From the NCBI GenBank assembly GCA_019614645.1, contig JABWDB010000065.1, positions 372,001 through 436,000 on the forward strand: a DNA stretch of 64,000 nucleotides, written 5' to 3'. The translations under genes were made by a program, and so were the position numbers. Shown piece by piece: positions 55,790 through 64,000 of this stretch. The notes beneath the pieces are model-generated. The model was not told the DNA's origin and ran no database searches. It saw nothing but the letters and a program-made list of their open reading frames with translations. Each line of letters starts with the position of its first letter. Positions within the stretch are counted from its first letter, which is position 1. The stretch is from Stratiolaelaps scimitus (lineage: Eukaryota; Arthropoda; Arachnida; Mesostigmata; Laelapidae).

Positions 55790-56875
55790 CCAATTTGCAG
55801 AGTGCAAGGCTGTTCGTAAGTGACCCCAAAGATTCATCGGTAACAGTACGACTCGTGCGTGGAAAGAACTGATAGACGCGGTGGAGAGGGATATATGGGG
55901 CCTGCCGTATTGTTACAGTCAAACTCCGGAAACCCCCCTCGAAGCTCCCTCCGGATGTTCTGCGAAGGACTGTGACAACCCTCTTCCTGGAGCAGCCGTG
56001 GAGAGACAACGCGTACTTTCAGGTCACACTGGATGAAATTCTAGTTGAAGAGGCTGTGGGAGAAGGCAAACCTGGTTCTGGCTCCCAAAGCGGAGGATAG
56101 ATCGGGAACATCGGCCCATATGTCTCATTAATACCATAGGGAACATCCTGGAGAACGTCCCAGTCAACAGGCTGAACGAGGAAGTCAAAAATAGAGGGGC
56201 TCGATTAAGCGCCCAGTGCGGTTTCCGGAAAGGCGGATCCACGCATGGAGCCCTAAGGAAGGTGCTGGAACGTGCGGGCGAAGAGACCAGGAAAACCTTC
56301 ATTAAGATAAATTACATACTTCTCATTTGACGTGGGGCCTTCTAGTCATAGAGCGGGGGAGTCACTGTCAATTCTTGGAAGGATTAATGGGCGCAGAAAA
56401 CAGCACCTAGAAAGACAACTAAGGGGAGCTGGACAAGAGATCTCATACCGGACTTCCGATTGTGGAACGACTATCAACATATCGAGCTATCCTATTGAAT
56501 GACTTAAGTCCTGAAGGGAGACGGCCAGTTACAGAGCTACATGGTTAGGATGAAAGGCAACTTCGATTCCTGCGCGTTATGAGATGCGGGGGGACGGACG
56601 ACGCGAACATACAGTTTTGCGCTGGTCGGCACCTAAGGAAGCAGGAGACTCGGGCGCCGTAATAAATATACTCATCTAGGCGGTCGTGGACCACCTTATG
56701 ACCTTGGCGGAAGTACGGAGGGAGGTCTCAACCTGGTTCGACGTCATCATGACACTCCAGACGGACAAGGAAACGACGAGAAGGGCGAGGTTTAATCGAC
56801 CTATTAGGGGAAACCGAGAGGGGAGGTAGGGCGGGTTTTCAGCAGCCAAGTCCCTAAGCGGTGACTCTCGATTCA
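55790..56875 (+). mobile_element. LINE-C copy 4 (R1-like): linker, RT fingers, then 3' zinc region
   Basis: Plus-strand frames: WKELIDAVERDIWGLPY (linker with the WGxPY motif), RPICLINTIGNILE and LSAQCGFRKGGSTHGALRK (RT fingers, about 56,115-56,250), then VLERAGEETRKT. The palm is missing; sequence resumes at about 56,330 in the 3' part with DDANIQFCAGRH and VSTWFDVIMTLQTDKETTRR. It complements copy 3, which has the palm. Frameshifted throughout. Confidence 0.75.
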
Positions 56876-56899
56876 TCCACGGGAGATCAAGTTGTGGAC

Positions 56900-57497
56900 A
56901 GGCGTTAGTGTCTTATCTAATCATGCAGATGCGTGGTTCGATAAGGTAGGGTAGATAAAAGGAATCGGAGGTCAGCTTCCATGGTATCGAAGTAACGCCT
57001 ACCAATTTCCGAGCCTTTGGGGCTGGGAGTGTCAGGAAATAAGATGGAAAGGTAGATTCTATCAAAAACAAGTGACTATAGAGTATGGACGGAGAGGACC
57101 ATGAATAATAGTGAAAACACGTTTTACTAGTTACAAGTTGTATTCAGTTCTTCGTTAATTTACTCAATAGTATACTAATGATTATCCATCTTAATTAAAC
57201 TATTACCGGAAATGAATTATTATAACCAAGCAGATTGAAAAACGTGGCTCACCTTAAGGAGATAACGATCAATGTATATCACTCAGGGCACCATGAGGAC
57301 CACTTGCTGTTTTATAGCCCCAATGGCCACCCGAGGAAACTAGAATAATAATTCGAGACATAAGAAGATCATTAAAACCACGCCGCAACTCTATTTAAGG
57401 GGAACCGTCTACCCAGAACGTACTAAGAAGTAGAAAGGGAAACCCAGGTAACAACCGCCCAAGGAACGTGCCACATTACACGTTCAAGCTGATAACC
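56900..57497. repeat. Array block D, copy 6 (of a gene-less unit)
   Basis: Block D with its short frame disrupted by a deletion (CTCAGGGCACCATGAGG), ending at GCTGATAACC, where the gene's 3' flank would normally continue. Confidence 0.6.
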
Positions 57498-57580
57498 GAC
57501 CGGTATGTGCCTGCTTTTATCGGAAAATAATTGTAACTCTGTGGGATGCGGTTTCGATAGACTCGGCTTTATAACGGTCC
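57498..57580 (-). promoter_or_regulatory. Orphan promoter of a deleted array gene
   Basis: GACCGGTATGTGCCTGC, which in intact copies is the leader immediately before the ATG, follows block D directly at 57,498. The TATA region (TATAAAG, about 57,568-57,574, minus) and leader are kept, but the start codon, coding region and 3' flank are gone. Confidence 0.65.
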
Positions 57581-58560
57581 CATCAGTTATTCCACGGATT
57601 CCACTGATGATTCAACAATTCTTATGCAACAGATGGGTCAATATAGGTGTCTCAAAGAGAGAACTGAGCAAACATCTTCACTAATGACTTGATAATGAAA
57701 GTTTACTTGATCACCAGTTCGGCCATAAAAATATTATCTCATGAGAAGCTAAATATATATTTCATATTAGTGTGTCATAAGATAGGCAATAATTAGAGTC
57801 TTGGTGGGAGACAGGGTGTCAGGCCGAGGCCGTCGTGGTCACCCCTGAGGGAGGGGATGGCATTGACCCTTTGCACAGAGAGGGAAAGGCGCTGCAGAAG
57901 AAAGGATCCTGCGCGAATGTTTCACCTCAACCTCTCTGTTGGTTGTTGCTTAGATTCCAACACTTGCAATTGGTTGTTGCTCTCGATCCGTGATGTAGCC
58001 CGTGAAATATCGGCGGTTGGTAGGCAAAATTACCCACTTAGAGTTGTGCTTGTTTTGTAGAGGAGGAATTTTTTTCAAACGCGTGGGCACCACCAAAAAC
58101 ATTCCAATCTCCAAAAGGTGGGCCGATTCAGTGCAGGGTTGACGTGGATAACAAAACGCCTTACCTAGTAAAACCATCATCTGCTGGGAGTCCATCTCTT
58201 TCCCAGATTGAGCACGCTTCGCATTACTTCGATCTCTAGGGAAGATGCGTAACTGCTCCGGCTAGTGTTCTACCTCTGGGATTTTCTCACCGGTGGTGCA
58301 CGTTTAAGTCTCCCCCTCTGTGAATGAGTCGGCCACACTACGTGCCTGATGTGCGTGATAACCAACTCTCCTATATGGAAGTCATGAGACCGCCGCTTGT
58401 TAGCTCAGCGTGGACTGACTGATTTCTTTATACTTGCCATTATGTCGTCTGCATGTGTTACACGAGATACGACACGGTGGCACCTAACATCATCAACATC
58501 TGCCTTTCTTTACAAGGTTTCAATACAATGCTTTTTTTAATGTTTATACAATACAATACA
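57581..58560 (-). repeat. Upstream flank, best LINE-R-like 3' remnant, LINE-E remnants and CR1-like tail
   Basis: On the minus strand: LINE-E RT relic (58,440-58,470), LINE-E linker (58,080-58,260) and a LINE-R-like C-terminus reading GSFLLQRLSLSVQRVNAI (57,910-57,855) with its 3' UTR (57,850-57,700). At 58,520-58,575 only the last ~50 bases of the CR1-like LINE of the 33 kb type remain, with an ATACAAT tail. Confidence 0.6.
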
Positions 58561-58569
58561 AGCACATCT

Positions 58570-59760
58570 TTATTATGTATGGGATAGATGCTGGGATACT
58601 CAGTCAATGCGCACAATCTCGTCACACCACGTTACTTGCGTATGCAGATGATTTAGCTGTTCTTATTAAGACCAAATCGGATCCAGAACTGCAAATAGAA
58701 GCCGATGAAACTATGGAGAAAATACACGAATGGATGACGGGCAATGGATTAGGGGTTGGCCCGCAGAAGGGAGAAGTAATTTTACTAATTGGAAGAAAGA
58801 AAGGGGGAAATATCTGGCTCAGGTACAACGGATCCGCAATAGAAGTTAAAGCCAAGGCAAGAAACTTAGAATGCATTCTTGACAAAGGAATACGCAGTCA
58901 GGCTCATCTTGATCATGTCCTGGCCAAGGCAAAAAGGGCGGCAAACAGCCTGGTTAGAACAATGCCAAACCTGAGTGGCCCATCCAGGATAGCGCGAAGG
59001 ATTAATAGCAACATCTGTGAGTACTCAATGGCAACAGTTGTGAGTACTCAATAGCTACATTTGTGAGTCCTGTTTGGTTCACTAAATCGATAACCACCAA
59101 AAAAGGAATCCAACGATCGAATAACGATCAGGGCAGCTAGACCCTATCGCACGATCTCGACTGAAGCGGGCATGCTCCTTGGAGATACTATCGCCTGGAG
59201 AATTAAAATAGCCGAACGAAGAGAAAGGTGGAGGGATTCCACGAGGTCTCCCAGAGAGGCGTGGGAATGGTCATAATGAATGAGTGGCAAAGGCACTGAG
59301 CAGGGGGCTCAGGAGCTGGGGATCATGTCCGTGAACTAATACTGGATGTTAGACTCTGGACTGATAGACCAGCTGGGAGGGTACTTACAGAACATGGGGG
59401 TGTATTTTTTGTGTGTTTCGACTCCTACCTCCTCGGATTTAGAAGTCGAAACACAGATGTGTGTGCGCAGTGCGCAAGAAGGGAGGTGGACAGACTGGAA
59501 CATACTATCTTTGTATGCCCGGCCTGGGCAAATCAAAGACGAGCTGCACTGGCAACTGCTCAGGGCTTTCAAGAGCTAATCAAAAACATGATTATTTACA
59601 AGAATCTATGGACCGACGCCTCAGAAAGCATCCGACAAATACTAATAAAAAAGAGGGAGACAGAGAGGAGATCGCAGAAAGCCAGAAGATAGGAAGGATT
59701 AAGAGAATCTGAAGACAAGGAAAACTCCACATTATATATGTAGCATCTTAGATTGTAAGA
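58570..59760 (+). mobile_element. LINE-A copy 4 (R1-like), RT motif C to C-terminus
   Basis: A 159-codon frame (58,575-59,054) starts with a segment before motif C (AGILSQCAQSRHTT), then LLAYADDLAVLIKTKSDPEL (motif C intact), thumb and connection, up to the 21-bp triplication (59,004-59,067), where the frame breaks. The C-terminal zinc region (VCAQCARREVDRLEHTIFVC) is at 59,460-59,520, with a basic tail to 59,692. Confidence 0.8.
59004..59067. repeat. Three tandem 21-22-bp units in LINE-A
   Basis: Same imperfect triplication as at 29,334-29,397. Confidence 0.8.
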
Positions 59761-59960
59761 TATGAGAAATGCTATACACTGGATAAGATCTGCTACGGTT
59801 CACTTTCCATTAGCACCTTAAAAACAATTAGGATACTGTGAATTAGTATAATTCACAATAATTTTATATTGGAGTACCTGGCAAATTGTCTCAGGACAGA
59901 CCCAAGGACAGGTGGGTGCGAAGTAATGGCCGGGCGGCTTTCCCAACCCCTGTGTGCCGA
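59761..59960. repeat. Conserved spacer after LINE-A
   Basis: Shortened version of the spacer at 19.25-19.54 kb; the G-rich run is deleted. Confidence 0.55.
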
Positions 59961-61135
59961 AAGTCTGTTTCCCAACCCCTGGCAGAGCAGTTGGAATACA
60001 GAATTTCGGCAAAGCTTCGCAGGCAGGGCCCAATACTAAGACACTTGCTCCGGAACTTTGTCTATGGCGAAGTACTCCAGACTAAAGGCATGCCGGAGGG
60101 CGTGAATTCGTTGGCATACGCCGACGATCTCGCAGGCATCGCGACGACCAGGACTAAAGTGCTCTTCAGGATGCAGCCAACGAATGATCACGACTAAACA
60201 CTTTAGCGGAAAAGTCGAAGACATTGTATCTTACGGGTATGACGAGAACGAGAGGAATTTACCTTGTAATGCAAGGCGAAACAAATTAATAATACAAAAT
60301 ATTTTGGAGTCGTCCTCGACACTGGTTTGAACGGTGTCAAATATGTGACCACGAAGGCCCAGAAGGTTGCTGGCACGGATAACACCGAGGGTCGGCGATC
60401 CGTCAGAGGAAAAAAAGGCTTCTTGTTTCCGTTACTGAATCCATGGCCTTGCACGAATCACCGGTCTGGGCTGACACGGTCCTGCGGACGCGAAGAACAG
60501 GAATGCGCTGAGGTCGGTTCAGTGGACGTCGAGCGCAGCGCACGGTATCGACGGAAGCGCTTCTTGTTATAGTCAGGATGCTGCCAAGGGACCTTCTAGC
60601 AAGAGAGCAGGGAAGCCACGGTCAACTCTTGAATTGATGAGTGGGAGCAGCAGATTGTACCTAGAGGAACGGCTAAGGGAAGCTGGACAAGAGACTGATA
60701 TCGGACTTCCGATTGTAATACGACTGTCAACATACCGAACTATCCTATTATACGACTTAAGTCCTGACTGGAAACGGCCAGTTCCATAACTACATGGTTT
60801 GGATCAAAGCCAACTCCGATTCCTGTGCGCTATGCGACGCGGGAAAGACGGACGATGCAAACATACAGTTCTGCGCTGTGGGGCACTCAAGGAAGCAAGA
60901 CACTCGGCTTGCTCGGGCGCCGTAAAGAACAAACCGATCAAGGCTGTCGTAGACTACATGATCATCTCGGCGGGGGCGTGGTGGGAGGTCACGACCTGGT
61001 TCGACGTGATCATAACATTCAAAGCGGATAAGGAAACGATGAGAAGGGCAACGTTTGGTCGACCTATTCGGGGAAGTCGAGAGGGAAAGCCATGGGGGGC
61101 GAGGTAGAGCGGTTTTTAGCTGCCAAGCCGCCAAG
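59961..61135 (+). mobile_element. LINE-C copy 5 (R1-like), palm to C-terminal zinc region
   Basis: SLAYADDLAGIATTRTKVLF (motif C, about 60,110-60,165) in a 103-codon frame, thumb relics, then the C-terminal zinc region. The latter reads SCALCDAGKTDDANIQFC (about 60,820-60,875) and AWWEVTTWFDVIITFKADKE in a 102-codon frame (60,799-61,107). It is the best copy for the LINE-C C-terminus. Fingers and endonuclease are absent. Confidence 0.8.
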
Positions 61136-61179
61136 CGGTGACTTTCGATTCACACGGGCGCTCCGGTTCTGGACGGGCG

Positions 61180-61870
61180 TTGATGTCTTATCTAATCATG
61201 CACATACGTGGTCGCGTAAAGTAGAGTAGATAATTGGGATGAGAGGTCCGCTTCCATGGTATCAAAGTAATGCCTACCAATTTCAAAGCCTTTGGGGCTG
61301 GGGGGTGCCACGAAATAAGATGGAAAGGTAGATCCTATCAAGAACAAGTGACTATAGAGTATGGAAGGAGAGGACACTGAATAGCTGAAGACAGTGAAAA
61401 CCCGTTTTACTGATTATGAGTTGTCTTCAATTCTTCATTAATTTATTCAATAATATCCTAATCATTACAGGAAATAACCAGGACGATTGAGACACATGGC
61501 TCACCTTAAGGAGAGAACGGATCGGTGTATATCACTCAAGGCCCAGCTGCAACACCATGAGGACCACTTACCGTTTTACAGCCCCGATGGCCACCAGAGG
61601 AAACTAATAATCCTATGCATGAGAAGAGCATTAAAACCACTCCACAACTCTATTGAAGGAAAACCATCTAGGAGTGTAAAGGGCAATCCAAGCAATAACC
61701 GAGCAAGGAACGTAGCACATTACACGTTGAGACCAATAACATACACACACCGCAAGTTAGAAACCTTGAAAGGCGAAACGCCAAACAGCTGGTCCAAACG
61801 ATGAACGTGATACCAAAATGTAACAAGACGTGTGCTAGTACACTGAGGCCATAATCCCGATGTTAGTGGA
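61180..61870. repeat. Array block D, copy 7
   Basis: Most complete block D. The plus-strand short frame is open from an ATG at 61,496 to 61,804 (102 codons; HLKERTDRCISLKAQLQHHE, HLPFYSPDGH, then a basic tail). The frame is shorter or broken in other copies, so its coding status is doubtful. Confidence 0.6.
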
Positions 61871-62412
61871 TCTCGCCCTGAAAGGAATATATCTATACAA
61901 CTATCAAACTTCATATTATTGCTAGTCACTACGTCCCTTCCCTGTGTTCATGGTATCAATACCATCGCATAGGATTTTACATGAAAATACTGCATTGTTC
62001 GTTCAGAACAAAAATAACTACTTCAGTCATAGCCGCTACCAAAGGATAAATGTCTTCTTGCTAGCGCCTTTCGGGCTCGATAATGACGAAATGGGCTAAA
62101 AAGTAATTTCCACAAATGCTTAATTTAGAACACTGATACAAATTCCTACGTAAGCGGGGTGTATTGCAAAGAATAAAAGCATACCATTAATCTCCATTTA
62201 GCCTAAACGGTATTTTATCAATAAATGAATGTAGTATTAAACACTATAGCATTAGAAGCACATAGTTCACTGATAATCACAGCCATTTTAATGTCCGATT
62301 AATCTTAATGGTTCTTGACTTGGCTTCGTTTGTCGTGTTGAATTTACCGCAGCGTAGGAAAACGATACACTTGCTGCCCGTGGCCCATTTGATTCCGGGA
62401 TGGAGAGTCCAG
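61871..62412. repeat. 3' flank of the 62.4 kb gene
   Basis: Conserved array flank, with ATTAAA at 62,287-62,292 (minus), about 125 bases from the stop. Confidence 0.55.
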
Positions 62413-63033
62413 CTACAATCGAAGCAGGAGGTAACGGACGTGATTTACCAAGTGTATGAGGTAATCTCCGTCCAGAGGTGGGCCGCCGTTCGTCGAGCGC
62501 ATGATACAATGACTCGCTCCCAGGGCGAGCCCTTCAATAAACGGCCAGTCAAACTCGTAGGACTTGCCGCTGGAAAGGGGCACGGCAAACAGCTTACCAC
62601 CAATTTTCATAGAGCGCACTGTCATTTGGAGAAGATGAACTAGGGGTCCGGGTTTTTGGCTTTTACTGAGTATGTGTGGAGATGCGGTGTTCTCTGAAAA
62701 GTAGCCGTAGACAAAATGCACAACGATGCACATGAGTTTGGTGAGAGGGTAGAGGGCTTCTGCTGGTAGGTTCATTGCTTGCGCATACCGGAGAGTGAGG
62801 TCTTTACCACAAAGAGCAAAGACCTTCGTTGCAAGCGCATGTGCTTTCACAGCTTCAACGGGGTTGAGAAGCCGGCTCTCCCCGCAGGCATTAAATGGCG
62901 ATTCGAGAAATTGCTGTGTACGCTTCGACACAATTGGCTTTTTGCTCTTACACTCGACACATTCCAACAGCAGTAGTTGTGTAATGAACAACAGAGTTGT
63001 TAGCACTTGAACGAGTCTCACTACGAGCAGCAT
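62413..63033 (-). CDS. Unrecognised secreted protein, five-cysteine array family (subfamily II, stop-loss)
   Basis: Open frame of 206 residues from a single ATG at 63,033. The usual TGA (62,421-62,419) is CGA, adding Arg-Leu before a TAG. The signal peptide is LLVVRLVQVLTTLLFITQ plus a leucine run; cysteines lie at 25, 28, 50, 75, 102 and 176. It is close to the 31.7 kb copy (about 15 differences by eye) and lacks that copy's Ser at position 112 in YGYF. The promoter has ATTATAAAG, but its initiator is altered (ACAGAG). It appears intact and expressible; function unknown. Confidence 0.8.
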   Translation of the reverse strand: MLLVVRLVQVLTTLLFITQLLLLECVECKSKKPIVSKRTQQFLESPFNACGESRLLNPVEAVKAHALATKVFALCGKDLTLRYAQAMNLPAEALYPLTKLMCIVVHFVYGYFSENTASPHILSKSQKPGPLVHLLQMTVRSMKIGGKLFAVPLSSGKSYEFDWPFIEGLALGASHCIMRSTNGGPPLDGDYLIHLVNHVRYLLLRL

Positions 63034-63103
63034 GACCGGTATGTGCCTGCTTTTATCGGAATATAATTGAAACTCTGTGGGATGCGGTTTCGAAAGACTC
63101 GGC

Positions 63104-63109
63104 TTTATA
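63104..63109 (-). promoter_or_regulatory. TATA box of the 62.4 kb gene
   Basis: TATAAA on the minus strand (ATTATAAAGCC context), about 71-76 bases upstream of the ATG. Confidence 0.5.
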
Positions 63110-63605
63110 ATTGTCCCATAAGATATTCCACGGATGGCTTCAACAATTCTTATGCAACAGATGGGTCAATATAGGTGTCTCAAAGAAATAACTGAGCAAA
63201 CATCTTCACTAATGATTTGATAATGACATTTTACTTGGATCCCTGTTCGACCATGAAAAACATTATCTCACTGAGAGCTGAATATTTATTTCACATTATT
63301 GTGTGTCTTAAGATAGGCAATAATTAGCGGCGCAGTGGGAGACAGGCTGTCAGGCCGAGGAAGTCGTAGTCATCCGTGAGACAGGGGATGACCTTGCCCC
63401 TTTGCACAGCTAGGGAGAGGCGTTGCAGAAGGAAGAACCCGCGCGCTTGTTTCACCCCAACCTCATTGTTGGTTGTTGTTCATTTCAAACAATTGGTTGT
63501 CGCTTTCGGTTCGTGATGTAGTCCGTGAAAGATCGCGCAGACACCAGAGACATTCCAACCTCCATAAAAGTGGACCGATCCATTGCAGGGTTGACGTGGA
63601 GAACA
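63110..63605 (-). repeat. Upstream flank with LINE-R-like and LINE-E remnants
   Basis: LINE-R-like 3' remnant at 63,300-63,450 (GCACAGCTAGGGAGAGGCGT region) and LINE-E linker at 63,530-63,610 (CAGGGTTGACGTGGAGAACA). Confidence 0.55.
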
Positions 63606-64000
63606 AAACGCCTACCGCGCTCGCGTCCATAAGCACTTCAGTGAGCCGTTCGGCGGTAATCCCTACCCTGAGCAAGCGCCTTCTAGATGCCGCCACGGCT
63701 AGCAAGCCCATCTTGTCTGGCCCCGGCTTGGTTGAGTTTCACCAAGGGCGGTCAGGACGTACCAATGATACTGCCGTCGTTTAGGGCGATCAGCTTTTCC
63801 TGCACTATCCACTGCAACAGGAACTGTGCCGTCTTTGATGTGTATCTACTACACCATGCCCCCTTTAGCGCATTCAAGTCGTCCATGACGTAGACGCTTC
63901 TCCCCCTATGTTCCCTGAGGGGCTTGCTCACCTCGCCTCGTAGATAGAGATGACGGCCCCACCACCTCTATGTCCACCCACGAGAACCCCGCCCCTAAAC
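63606..64000 (-). mobile_element. LINE endonuclease fragment at the window edge
   Basis: On the minus strand: FSWVDIEVVG (about 63,985-63,955), then VMDDLNALKGAWCSRYTSK, AQFLLQWIVQEKLIALNDGS (about 63,890-63,780) and, after a stop, SRRRLLRVGI. This follows the order of an apurinic-type LINE endonuclease (VDIE; GDxNA...W; fLLxxVxxxxLxxLN). It probably belongs to LINE-E or a relative and continues beyond the window. Confidence 0.55.

Noticed and set aside
20291..61870. Block D as a satellite or centromeric repeat
   Set aside because: Copies are several kb apart, always linked to the gene flank, and contain LINE-E sequence at one edge. They are part of a duplicated gene unit rather than a short-period satellite.

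Overview
This looks like a gene-poor nuclear segment of an animal, most likely an arthropod. Supporting signs are many non-LTR retrotransposon relics (R1-like, CR1-like and a restriction-like-endonuclease type), a BEL/Pao relic, a mariner relic, a solo LTR, tRNA-derived SINE-like repeats and (TA)n microsatellites, with no operons or ribosome binding sites. The SINE 3' part loosely recalls tick and mite SINEs as I remember them, so a chelicerate is a guess only. LINE families are named here for convenience: LINE-A, B, C, D and E are R1/LOA-like; LINE-R is the type with a zinc finger and restriction-like endonuclease; CR1-like covers two further families.

Layout. Positions 1-11,100 are mostly low-copy sequence with no convincing gene. 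They hold a CpG- and CAG-rich island (1.9-3.0 kb), a SINE (4.2 kb), LINE 3' tails (6.2 and 9.7 kb), a possible signal-peptide exon (7.88 kb) and an internally deleted LINE-R (9.87-11.1 kb, minus). A solo LTR (11.33-11.63 kb) and a CR1-like LINE (11.8-14.15 kb, plus) follow.

From 15.3 kb to the end the window is a tandem array built around one unrecognised, intronless gene, always on the minus strand. It encodes a 204-residue protein with a signal peptide and five conserved cysteines. Readable copies lie at 21.3, 31.7, 37.4 and 62.4 kb. Broken copies lie at 15.3 (decayed), 24.3 (start codon deleted), 41.2 (signal peptide destroyed) and 52.0 kb (one nonsense codon). In two further units, at 39.46 and 57.5 kb, the gene is gone but its flanks remain.

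A unit, read on the minus strand, is: LINE-E endonuclease/linker/RT relics, the 3' end of a LINE-R-like element, the promoter (TATA and TCAGT-like initiator), the gene, a 3' block with ATTAAA, then a long conserved block (D block) leading to the next LINE-E relic. Between units lie plus-strand LINE-A and LINE-C relics, minus-strand LINE-B and CR1-like relics, and in the 42-49 kb interval mariner, SINE, LINE-D, BEL/Pao and the longest LINE-R copy. Higher-order duplications are visible: 17.6-22.1 kb matches 34.3-38.3 kb, and 28.4-32.5 kb matches 58.6-63.0 kb.

The strongest candidate for something undescribed is this secreted-protein family and the way it multiplies, decays and is deleted inside a LINE-rich array. 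I do not recognise the protein and give it no function. Everything rests on reading by eye; no alignments or searches were run.
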